From the NCBI RefSeq assembly GCF_000297025.1, contig NZ_CAKD01000013.1:62001-126000 (forward strand): DNA of 64,000 nucleotides, in the 5' to 3' direction. Position 1 is the stretch's first letter, and the number at the start of each line of letters is the position of its first letter. Below, piece by piece: positions 18,737-26,097 of this stretch. Both the position numbers and the translations under genes were made by a program. The notes beneath the pieces are model-generated. The model worked only from the letters and a program-made list of their open reading frames with translations, was not told where the DNA came from and ran no database searches. The stretch comes from Lactobacillus pasteurii DSM 23907 = CRBIP 24.76. Its GTDB lineage: Bacteria; Bacillota; Bacilli; Lactobacillales; Lactobacillaceae.

Positions 18737-18762
18737 AACGACCTTCTCCATAATGGGTCGTT
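18737..18762. promoter_or_regulatory. Inverted repeat at the rep promoter, likely autoregulation site
   Basis: AACGACC (18737-18743) and GGTCGTT (18756-18762) form a 7-bp inverted repeat 15 bases upstream of the rep start. The spacer contains CTCCATAATGGGTCG, similar to the iteron core, as expected if Rep dimers repress their own gene. Confidence 0.65.
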
Positions 18763-18825
18763 CCTTTTAATTAAGTGTACTATAAAACAATGCGTCGTCT
18801 AAAACAATAGCTTTAGCCAAATTTG

Positions 18826-19777
18826 CTCCATGACACGTCACCCTTATTAAAATTCGCTCCATGACACGTCACCCTTATTATTTTTTAGCTCCATGAGACG
18901 TCGTTTTATAATTTGAACTAGCATTTTGCAAGAAAACTTCAATTTCAACTCCACGAGACGTCACTCTTATTACTCCATACCACGTCGTTCTTTTTCCTTC
19001 TCCATGAGATGTCACCCTTATTATGAATAATGAAAAAAATTACTAGATATTGATTTAATACCGAAAAATGATGCTTTAATACCGCTATTTTCATAAATTA
19101 GATACAAGATATTGTATGTATCATGGCTTATTTTTACCTAGACTCTCCATGCGACGTCACCCTTATTAGATAATTTTCCATCTACAAAAAAACGACGTAA
19201 TATGGAGTTACAGAAAATTTCTCCTAATTTCCCGATTTTTCGCGCTTTAACCTCATTTTTCCAATCTAAAAAATCAGCTCCATGAGATGTCACTCTTATT
19301 AATCCTATTTATTCGTTTTACACTAGATATAGGTCAATAAAAGATGCTTTTTCGATAATATCATGCTTTCATTTTAACCAACTACAAGATATAGTGGTCC
19401 ACAACACGTCACTCTTTTGACAAACTGAAATATAATTTCCTAAATAGCTCCATGAAACGTCACCCTTATTACCAAAAGCTGTGGAAAACTTGACTCCATA
19501 CGATGTCACCCTTATTATTTTTATAGGAATTTATCAACCCATATGAAGTCACTCTTATCTCCAGAAGGCGTCGTTTAAATACTCCACAAGACGTCTCCTT
19601 ATTAATTTCGCTGAACTTGCCCGGTATATTAGGCTTTTGCTGCAATTTAAGCAATTATTATGTTCCACGAGACGTCACTCTTATTATTAAATTGCCTTAT
19701 TTACACAGAAATACGATGATATCAGCGATTGTTACGCCTATATCTTAAGTATACTTTCCACACAACGTCGTTTATTA
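18826..19777 (+). repeat. Iteron array, candidate replication origin
   Basis: About 16 direct repeats of a 22-24 bp unit with consensus CTCCATGAGACGTCACCC followed by TTATTA. Well conserved copies start at 18826, 18857, 18949, 19000, 19145, 19278, 19448, 19494, 19582 and 19663; shorter or diverged ones start at 18889, 18973, 19397, 19538, 19559 and 19756. One copy is inverted (19191-19207). Spacing is irregular (1 to about 120 bases), with AT-rich segments between, for example 19025-19135. This is the usual layout of an iteron-controlled theta origin. No open reading frame of note inside. Confidence 0.85.
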
Positions 19778-19857
19778 GTATTCAGAAAGCCTTATATATC
19801 AGTACTTTCGAACCTAGCTAAAGGGAAGTAAAGGGTTTCTTAAAGGGATATATATAA

Positions 19858-19965
19858 ATGGATTTAAAAGACTTCAATCTACAAGTGGCATCAAAAATTA
19901 TCGAGACTGCAAATTTAAGAGAGTCAAATTCTGCCAAAGAAAAAATAAAAATTTATAGCAAATAA
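19858..19965 (+). CDS. Small ORF of unknown function next to the origin
   Basis: 35 codons, starting MDLKDFNLQVASKIIE and ending KEKIKIYSK. AAAGGG lies about 10 bases upstream and a terminator (19995-20038) follows. The peptide would be charged and helical. It faces opposite to rep. I do not recognise it; it could be a small copy-control or partition-related protein, or a chance frame. Confidence 0.35.
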   Translation: MDLKDFNLQVASKIIETANLRESNSAKEKIKIYSK

Positions 19966-19994
19966 AATATTTTCCAGAAGATTAGATATAACAA

Positions 19995-20038
19995 AAAAGA
20001 TCAGCTTACTTCAAAAATAAAGTTCGTTGATCTTTTGT
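19995..20038. terminator. Terminator between small ORF and RHH gene
   Basis: AAAAGATCA ... TGATCTTTT with a 24-base loop; the A and T runs on both sides allow use in either direction. Confidence 0.55.
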
Positions 20039-20067
20039 CTAAATATTTTTGTAATTAGTAATAAAAA

Positions 20068-20367
20068 TTAATTATCTTTATTTTGCTCAATCCAATCATC
20101 CAAAAATGCACTAGTTGAAGTATAACCATGTCTTTTAGCAATTTTGTTAAGTGCTTTTCTGTTACTTGGCTTCAATGTAAAAGTAAAAGGTTTAACTTTC
20201 TCTTTTTGGATTGCTGTTTTAGTTGGCAAAGCATAACTAATTTGTGGTTCAGGAGCAGGTTGCATGTTATTTGTTAAAACAGGTTTATTGTTAAGCGCTT
20301 CTGTCATTTTTTCATGAGCTTCATTGCTCTCTTTAAAAGCATTAGCTTTTGGTCCATTAAATGCCAT
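20068..20367 (-). CDS. Small RHH/CopG-like protein, probable ParA partner
   Basis: 99 aa from the ATG at 20367 (GGAGGA seven bases upstream); upstream in-frame starts lack a site. The C-terminal 45 residues (FTFTLKPSNRKALNKIAKRH, then YTSTSAFLDDWIEQNK) have the strand-helix-helix pattern of ribbon-helix-helix DNA-binding proteins; the N-terminal half is polar and probably flexible. It lies between parA and rep on the same strand, the usual place for the small DNA-binding partner of a ParA. Predicted to bind a centromere-like repeat and repress the par promoter. Confidence 0.65.
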   Translation of the reverse strand: MAFNGPKANAFKESNEAHEKMTEALNNKPVLTNNMQPAPEPQISYALPTKTAIQKEKVKPFTFTLKPSNRKALNKIAKRHGYTSTSAFLDDWIEQNKDN

Positions 20368-20419
20368 AAAAGATTCCTCCATGATTTGATGCAATATACA
20401 TCTTATTATACGCATTACT

Positions 20420-20548
20420 GATAATTATACTAGTATATAGGCTTATTATTGTAAAGATACATATAATTATACTTATAAAAATAACTAGATGTAATAATTG
20501 TAATTAAAAATATACATATAAATATAAGCATAATAAGTTATAAATGCT
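20420..20548. repeat. AT-rich motif cluster between parA and its partner gene
   Basis: Overlapping short motifs: ATAATTATAC (20430), ACATATAATTATACTTATA (about 20460-20479), ACATATAAATATAAGCATAA (about 20513). They resemble clusters at 21481-21665, 22922-22965 and 23041-23110. Candidate partition site. Confidence 0.45.
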
Positions 20549-20581
20549 ATTATTAAACCATTTATAGGAAATATAGACAAA

Positions 20582-20604
20582 TAAAAAGCCCTCAAAAAGA
20601 GGGC
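20582..20604 (-). terminator. parA terminator
   Basis: GCCCTC-TTTTT-GAGGGC on the minus strand followed by a T run, seven bases after the parA stop codon. Confidence 0.85.
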
Positions 20605-20610
20605 AGGATT

Positions 20611-21408
20611 CTATAATTTAGCTTCGATTTCAGCAAATGTTTTTTCAAAATCTTGGAAGAAATTATAATTTCGATTATATGTTCGAGTATCGTCTTCCAT
20701 GTCAACTACAGGAATTTCATCAAGATTAGAACGGTTGAACAATTCCTTTTCTGGAATAACTGCAATCACTGAATCATCATCTTTAATTGCAGCTAACATT
20801 TCATTTGAAGATGAAGTATTTCTTTTTACCAAGTTAGCAATATAGTACAAAGTAGCTGTTACGTAGGATTTACCAGTGCTAAACTCGATTGCTTCTTTTC
20901 TTAAATCATCAATTCGATCTTGAAGGTTGTATTTAGCATCAAATCCATGTTTACTTGGGGTAATTGGACTTAAAATGTCATGACTAACAATGATTGCATT
21001 CTTTGTTGCAGTTGAAAAGTCTGGGTGACAGTCAATAATGATGTAATCATATTGATCAATATGCAAGCTTTCGTAATTATTGTTGAGCCACATATATAGA
21101 CGCATGTTCTTATTAGTCATGTTTTCGATATTTGTTTCAATATCATCAAGATGCATATTTCCAGCAATTAGATCGATATTGTTTTTTACATGATTAATAG
21201 TAACTTCACCTTGTTGCAAAAAAATATTTGCAACAGTACCGATCTCTTCATTGCCGTATACGTCATAAGTTTGACTTAAATTGCATTGATGATCGAGATC
21301 AATAAATAATATTTTTTTACCTTTTTTGGCTAACCATTCACCAAAATTGTAGGCGAGGGTAGTCTTACCAACCCCACCTTTAATAGCAGCAAAGGAAATA
21401 ATTTTCAT
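20611..21408 (-). CDS. parA: ParA-type partition ATPase
   Basis: 265 aa. Deviant Walker A KGGVGKTT with the extra signature Lys (residues 10-17), FIDLDHQCNLSQTY (Walker A', about 35-47) and YIIIDCHPDFSTATKNAI (Walker B, about 120-138). ParA proteins of this small, HTH-free class move plasmids over the nucleoid with a small DNA-binding partner; the RHH-like gene downstream fits. AT-rich motif clusters lie on both sides of the gene. No frameshift or lost residue seen, so it may still be active although located in the chromosome. Confidence 0.9.
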   Translation of the reverse strand: MKIISFAAIKGGVGKTTLAYNFGEWLAKKGKKILFIDLDHQCNLSQTYDVYGNEEIGTVANIFLQQGEVTINHVKNNIDLIAGNMHLDDIETNIENMTNKNMRLYMWLNNNYESLHIDQYDYIIIDCHPDFSTATKNAIIVSHDILSPITPSKHGFDAKYNLQDRIDDLRKEAIEFSTGKSYVTATLYYIANLVKRNTSSSNEMLAAIKDDDSVIAVIPEKELFNRSNLDEIPVVDMEDDTRTYNRNYNFFQDFEKTFAEIEAKL

Positions 21409-21480
21409 TTTTTCTACCTCAATTGTTTTTTTATATCATATCACAAAATTTGTTTAATAGCATAATTAATATTCAAAATA

Positions 21481-21665
21481 AATAGACTTACATCCATAAA
21501 CATAAATATATTTATACTTATAACAATTATGTCTATAAATGCCGATTTTATGCGAATGATGATTTACAACTCAAAATAATATTTATAATTACATGTATAA
21601 TTATAAGCTTAAATATAAGTATAAGTAGAAACAGACTTATACTTATAAATGTAAGCATATTAAAA
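21481..21665. repeat. AGACTTATA-type motif cluster upstream of parA
   Basis: TAGACTTACA (21483-21492) and CAGACTTATA (21632-21641) are each followed by strings of ATAAATATA, TTTATACTTATA and AAATATAAGTATAAG. The region lies between divergent parA and the Eis-like gene, so it holds both promoters and is the best candidate for the parS-like site. Confidence 0.5.
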
Positions 21666-21777
21666 TTAAATAATGCATTATTTTTATCGAAAGATAAATA
21701 AAAACATTTGATTAGATAAAATTTCTTGTATAATCTATGTGTTAGGAATATGTTGTACTAAGGTGGAACAAGAAATA

Positions 21778-22914
21778 ATGAAACTAAGAAAAAAACAAGC
21801 AAATAAAGAAAAGCTTGAAGAATTCATTCGTAGTGCACGGCAGCAGTTTGGTAGTGATCTAGAATATCTAGATGCTACTTTTGATAAGACGGATTTTTAC
21901 GTTGATCAACATAAAGACAGACTTGAAAAAGTTATTCCAATTACTTATTTTAAAAACAAATTCAATCGTAAGAATGGTAAAACTGCTTTTGCTCGAATTT
22001 ATACTCGTTATGCTGACCTGTTTTTGGCAGATGAAGTATTTGAAGACCTACATGAGCAAGGCTTTTTAACAATTTCTACGAATGTTGAAATGAAATATTT
22101 AGTGGAAGAAGCTGACTATGTTGATTCAACTTTCGCTAATATCTACCATTTGTCAAAAGATCAATTAGCTAAAGTTGCTACTAGCGAAGAAGGAAAAGTT
22201 GTAACTGGAACTTGGGATAATATCCGTTTACAAAATGCGATCGCACAATTATATGAAGTTCCGATGCATTCTTTAACAGAGCGGAATACCTTGATTCGAC
22301 CAGCATGGTGGTGGGATTTGCTTGAAAAGCGTGTACCAAACCATAGAATCGCGGTCTACTATGATCGAGTAGGGCTTCCAAGAGGTTATATGCTCTATTA
22401 CCATACTGATCATGAAATTGTCGTCACTGAAATTTATAGCATGGTAGAAGATGGATATAAGGCCTTAATTGCCAATTTTAACGATTCAGAACAGAATTTT
22501 GACGAATTTAGGATAGAAGTATCAGAAGATATCGATTTAAGCTCTTGCCTAGCAAATATAGCTGATTTAAAGGTTGAGAATAAGCCATATCTGATGACCA
22601 AGATAATTGATTTTGCTAAATTGGTGGAAACTCTAAGCATTGAAAAGACAGGTACTTATTACTTGGAAGTAACTGACGATAGCTTATGTACTTGGAATCG
22701 CGGTATTTGGGAAGTTAAACGCACGCCTAAGAATTGTGTTGTAAAAGAAAGCGATCAAGCACCTGATTATTCAGCATCAATTGCTGTTTGGGCAAAAGTA
22801 ATCCTTGGAAATCTAACTGTAAGTCAGGCAATTGAACAAGGATTGATTAAGCGACATACGGATAAGAATTTGAACTTTTTCAAAGGAAATGTCACATTTT
22901 TAGATAAACCGTAA
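21778..22914 (+). CDS. Eis-like N-acetyltransferase, probably degenerate
   Basis: 378 aa from the ATG at 21778 (AAGGTGG upstream; TATAAT at 21729-21734). The C-terminal 250 residues follow the Eis layout: second GNAT-like half (IRPAWWWDLLEKRVPNHRIA, GYMLYYHTDHEIVVTEI) and a sterol-carrier-like tail (GTYYLEVTDDSLCTWNRG, PDYSASIAVWAKVILGNLTV, VSQAIEQGLIK). In the first half, where the acetyl-CoA loop (Q/R-x-x-G-x-G/A) is expected, the sequence goes from ARIYTRYA straight to LFLADEVFEDLHEQGF and no such loop is seen. Members acetylate amines. This copy may be inactive or altered. Confidence 0.6.
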   Translation: MKLRKKQANKEKLEEFIRSARQQFGSDLEYLDATFDKTDFYVDQHKDRLEKVIPITYFKNKFNRKNGKTAFARIYTRYADLFLADEVFEDLHEQGFLTISTNVEMKYLVEEADYVDSTFANIYHLSKDQLAKVATSEEGKVVTGTWDNIRLQNAIAQLYEVPMHSLTERNTLIRPAWWWDLLEKRVPNHRIAVYYDRVGLPRGYMLYYHTDHEIVVTEIYSMVEDGYKALIANFNDSEQNFDEFRIEVSEDIDLSSCLANIADLKVENKPYLMTKIIDFAKLVETLSIEKTGTYYLEVTDDSLCTWNRGIWEVKRTPKNCVVKESDQAPDYSASIAVWAKVILGNLTVSQAIEQGLIKRHTDKNLNFFKGNVTFLDKP

Positions 22915-22921
22915 GTATTTA

Positions 22922-22965
22922 TAATAATACATAGACTTATAGTTATAAATATATTTATATATAAT
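22922..22965. repeat. AGACTTATA motif cluster
   Basis: TAGACTTATA (22932-22941) followed by GTTATAAATATATTTATATATA, of the same type as upstream of parA. Confidence 0.45.
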
Positions 22966-22967
22966 CA

Positions 22968-23006
22968 ATAAACGCTGATGTTAACGCATTTGCGTTTATT
23001 TTTTTG
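22968..23006 (+). terminator. Terminator after the Eis-like gene
   Basis: ATAAACGC ... GCGTTTAT followed by T7; an inner AACGCA-TT-TGCGTT palindrome gives an alternative shorter stem. Confidence 0.75.
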
Positions 23007-23040
23007 CAAAATAATTATGCAGATAATTGTAAGCTTTATT

Positions 23041-23110
23041 ATAAATACAAATAGACATACACTTATATATCTACACATAAATATAAGCAGACTTACAAAT
23101 GTAAATATAA
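23041..23110. repeat. AGACTTATA motif cluster
   Basis: TAGACATACA (23052-23061) and CAGACTTACA (23088-23097) within 46 bases, with ACTTATATAT and AAATATAAG between. Lies upstream of the coiled-coil SLAP gene. Confidence 0.45.
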
Positions 23111-23204
23111 TTCTTAAGAAATGGTAAAGACTTCAAATTCAAAAAAATAAATTGCAATTTTTTTCGTATTTAGGAGTGTAAGAGAAATTTTAGGAGGACA
23201 TCTT

Positions 23205-24482
23205 ATGAAAAGAAAAAATGTAATTTCGATGTTAGCAGTTGGAGTACTTACTGGAGTCATGTTGGTTCAAGGTCCAAAAGTTAAGGCAAGCAGTGATTCT
23301 GAATTAAGTAAAGAAGAACTTGTTGCTCTTTTTGAAAAAAGAATCTCTACTATGCAAAGTGCAAGATCAAATTTGAAGGCTTTACCAGAAATGTTAACTG
23401 ATCAGCAACTAAGCGAGGTAGAAGATCGAATTGATCAGCTGGATCAAATTCTAAAGCTCAAAGAGCGCAAATTAGAATTATTGCTGGATGAGATCGAAAA
23501 AACAGAGCTTGAAACCCAGCACCTAAGAGAGATTATTGCTGAGTTAGATGGAAAACTTGATGCCTATAAAGATCAGCTTGCTGACTTAGAAGATAGTCTG
23601 CCAGATGAAAAAGAGAAAAAAGATGATCTGACAGATATTGTCAAAGATGCAATTAGCGATAAAGCTGAAAAGAAAGAAATCAAGCAGGCAGCTATTGAAA
23701 TCAGATCGGTCTTAGATCAAGATGACGATAAACGAGCACTCAAAATTGTTAATCGTGCTGTATATGTCAATAAGAAAGCAGATAATCTATTTAAAGATGC
23801 CAAGCCACTAGCAGCAAGCATTGATGACAATAATCAAGCTAAAAACGATGAATTGGCTGCTCTAAAGGCAAAAATCAAGCAGATACAGGATGATCGTCAA
23901 AAGTTAACAGGGCACTTAGAAACTTTAAATACGCAGCTTGAACAAGCGCTAAAGAAGTATGCTGAAAGCAGAAAAGAACTTGATGAATTGACTGTGCAAA
24001 AAAGCAAGTTGCAGGATAAGGCAAAAGAGTTAAAAGCTAAAAAGCAAACATTAGATGACCAAAAGACGCGACAAATTGAAAAAGAGAAGAAGATGCAAGA
24101 CTTACTGAATCTATTTGAAAAACTTAAGATGTATAATCAAAATGATAGCTCAATTAAGTCAGGTCTTATTTCTGTTTTAGTAAGTAAAAAGCCAGATGTA
24201 AGAACTAATGAAGGCTCATATCAGATATATCAATTTGGTGGATGGAAGAAAGTTTCAACTAGCTACTTAAGGAAAAATATTAAAGGCCAGATCACTGCAA
24301 GCGGAGTAGTGAAATTTGTTAAAAAAGCCTATGTTTATGATGCTAAAGGCAAAAGAAAAAAACAGATGATCAAGACTGGTAGCTTCAAGCAGCTTAATGG
24401 ATTGAAGAAAACCAATAATCAAGTCTGGGCATTAGTTGATAATACAAACTGGGTTAAAGTGCAGAATATCAAGCCTTTATAA
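23205..24482 (+). CDS. Secreted coiled-coil protein with SLAP-type C-terminus
   Basis: 425 aa with a strong site (TAGGAGGACATCTT) before the ATG. Signal peptide to about residue 29 (KVKASS). Residues about 35-310 are almost entirely heptad-like, rich in Glu, Lys, Leu and Asp (DQLDQILKLKERKLELLLDE; LKAKIKQIQDDRQKLTGHLE), so a long rod-like coiled coil. Residues about 325-425 hold two short SLAP-like units (SYQIYQFGGWKKVSTSYL; KKAYVYDAKGKRKKQMIKTG; NTNWVKVQNIKPL). Probably an extended surface protein held to the wall non-covalently. Its partner is unknown. Confidence 0.7.
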   Translation: MKRKNVISMLAVGVLTGVMLVQGPKVKASSDSELSKEELVALFEKRISTMQSARSNLKALPEMLTDQQLSEVEDRIDQLDQILKLKERKLELLLDEIEKTELETQHLREIIAELDGKLDAYKDQLADLEDSLPDEKEKKDDLTDIVKDAISDKAEKKEIKQAAIEIRSVLDQDDDKRALKIVNRAVYVNKKADNLFKDAKPLAASIDDNNQAKNDELAALKAKIKQIQDDRQKLTGHLETLNTQLEQALKKYAESRKELDELTVQKSKLQDKAKELKAKKQTLDDQKTRQIEKEKKMQDLLNLFEKLKMYNQNDSSIKSGLISVLVSKKPDVRTNEGSYQIYQFGGWKKVSTSYLRKNIKGQITASGVVKFVKKAYVYDAKGKRKKQMIKTGSFKQLNGLKKTNNQVWALVDNTNWVKVQNIKPL

Positions 24483-24556
24483 TATTTATGCATGCACTAA
24501 TACTTATAATTGTATTTGTAAGTATATTTATAATAATAAATAGAATGATAATTATG

Positions 24557-24592
24557 AATAGCCGTGATTTTTAAATCATGGCTATTTTTTTA
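24557..24592 (+). terminator. Terminator after the coiled-coil SLAP gene
   Basis: AATAGCCGTGATTT pairs with AATCATGGCTATT, then T6. The stretch 24482-24556 before it again has TACTTATAATTGTATTTG-type AT motifs. Confidence 0.8.
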
Positions 24593-24669
24593 TGTAAGGA
24601 CTAGCCAAAAAATAAACTTAAGAGTATATTAGTAATAAATAAAAGTAATTGATCTTTGTGAGGTAACTT

Positions 24670-25986
24670 ATGGTACACGAATTTACAATCCAAGAAGCAG
24701 AAGAATTCCGTAAGAATTTTGAACAAGAACCAGCTAACGAAGCAATTAGTCGAGCAGCGAGACGAAGTGGAATTCTTGAAGCATCTTTCAATTCTAAAGT
24801 TTCAGAAAAATTAAACCGGGTTTTTTCAATTGAATTGCCAGTTGATCAAGTCACTAATCAAAAACATTCAGGTAGATGTTGGGAATTTTCTAGTTTGAAT
24901 GTTCTGCGTCATCATTTTGGAAAGAAATATCATGTGAAGAATTTTGAATTTTCACAAGTTTACAACTTTTTCTGGGATAAAATTGAACGCGCAAACATCT
25001 ACTATGATCACATCATTGAAACAGCAGATAAGCCTTTAGATGATCGTGAAGTGGCCGCATATTTGGCTGGAACTGGCTATGATGGCGGTGAATGGGCCAT
25101 GGCTGTTGCTTTGATCAAAAAGTACGGCGTTGTTCCATCATATGCGATGCCTGAAAGCTTCAACAGCGACAATACTAGTGCAATTGACGACTTCTTGGCT
25201 AGAAAAAAGCGCAAGGATGGTTTAGTATTGCGCAAGTTAGTTCAAGCAGGCAAGATGGATGAAGTTGAAGAAAACAGAAAGAAGTTTTTGAACGAAATCT
25301 ATCACATTGTTGCTACTGCCTTTGGTCAGCCACCTAAGGTCTTTGACTTAGAATATCGCGATGATGATAAGAATTATCACTTAGACAAGAATTTAACCCC
25401 GCAACAATTTTTGCATAAGTACTTAGCTGACTTTGATTTCGATGATTATGTTGGAATTTCTAACTCGCCTAATTACGAATATGAAAAAGTTTACCATGAT
25501 GGCTACTGGGATAACGTAGTTGGCAAGGACCAAGTCAAATTCTTGAATCTACCAATGTCTGAATTGACGAAAATGGCAATTGAGCAGCTTAAGGATGGAG
25601 AAGCTGTCTTATTCGGCAATGACGTTCTAAAACAAATGGAACGCAAATCAGGTTACCTATCAACGGACCTATACAAAACCGATGAACTCTTTGGTGTAAG
25701 TACAAAGATGTCTAAAGCTGATCGCCTTGCAACTGGTGAAGGTGGAGCAAGTCATGCTATGACCCTAGTTGGCGTTGATCTTGATCAAGGCGAAGTCCGT
25801 CAATGGAAAGTAGAAAACTCCTGGGGTAGCGATAATGGCGAAAAGGGATATTTTGTCATGAGTCATCAATGGTTTGAAGATTATGTCTACCACGTGATTG
25901 TACACAAGAAATATTTGACTGACAGTCAAAGAAAGTTATTAGATGGGCCAGTAGTTGACCTTAAGCCATGGCAAATGGTTGGATAG
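24670..25986 (+). CDS. PepC/PepE-type cysteine peptidase (C1B, bleomycin hydrolase family)
   Basis: 438 aa, the normal length. Catalytic Cys in TNQKHSGRCWEFSSLNVLRH (about residue 70), His in GGASHAMTLVGVDLD (about 361) and Asn in KVENSWGSDNGEKGYF (about 382) are all present. Cytosolic, no signal peptide; these hexameric enzymes trim peptides. WEF after the Cys differs from the usual WLF of PepC, and the C-terminus KPWQMVG differs from the Ala-rich PepC end, so it may be one of the endopeptidase paralogues (PepE/PepG). Single gene with its own terminator. Confidence 0.9.
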   Translation: MVHEFTIQEAEEFRKNFEQEPANEAISRAARRSGILEASFNSKVSEKLNRVFSIELPVDQVTNQKHSGRCWEFSSLNVLRHHFGKKYHVKNFEFSQVYNFFWDKIERANIYYDHIIETADKPLDDREVAAYLAGTGYDGGEWAMAVALIKKYGVVPSYAMPESFNSDNTSAIDDFLARKKRKDGLVLRKLVQAGKMDEVEENRKKFLNEIYHIVATAFGQPPKVFDLEYRDDDKNYHLDKNLTPQQFLHKYLADFDFDDYVGISNSPNYEYEKVYHDGYWDNVVGKDQVKFLNLPMSELTKMAIEQLKDGEAVLFGNDVLKQMERKSGYLSTDLYKTDELFGVSTKMSKADRLATGEGGASHAMTLVGVDLDQGEVRQWKVENSWGSDNGEKGYFVMSHQWFEDYVYHVIVHKKYLTDSQRKLLDGPVVDLKPWQMVG

Positions 25987-25993
25987 ATAAAAG

Positions 25994-26028
25994 AAATCTT
26001 GCTTAATCAATAGGCAAGATTTTTTTGT
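25994..26028 (+). terminator. Terminator of the C1B peptidase gene
   Basis: AAATCTTGC/GCAAGATTT, 9-bp stem with an 11-base loop, then T7. Confidence 0.8.
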
Positions 26029-26097
26029 AAGCATTTTATTGGAAAAATATCCCCTAGCTTGGGTATAATTAGCGCAATCAGTCTAGGGGTGAAGCAA

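Noticed and set aside
18826-19777. CRISPR array
   Set aside because: The 22-24 bp units are spaced irregularly (1 to 120 bases), vary among copies, include an inverted copy, and lie beside a Rep_3 gene without cas genes. They are iterons.
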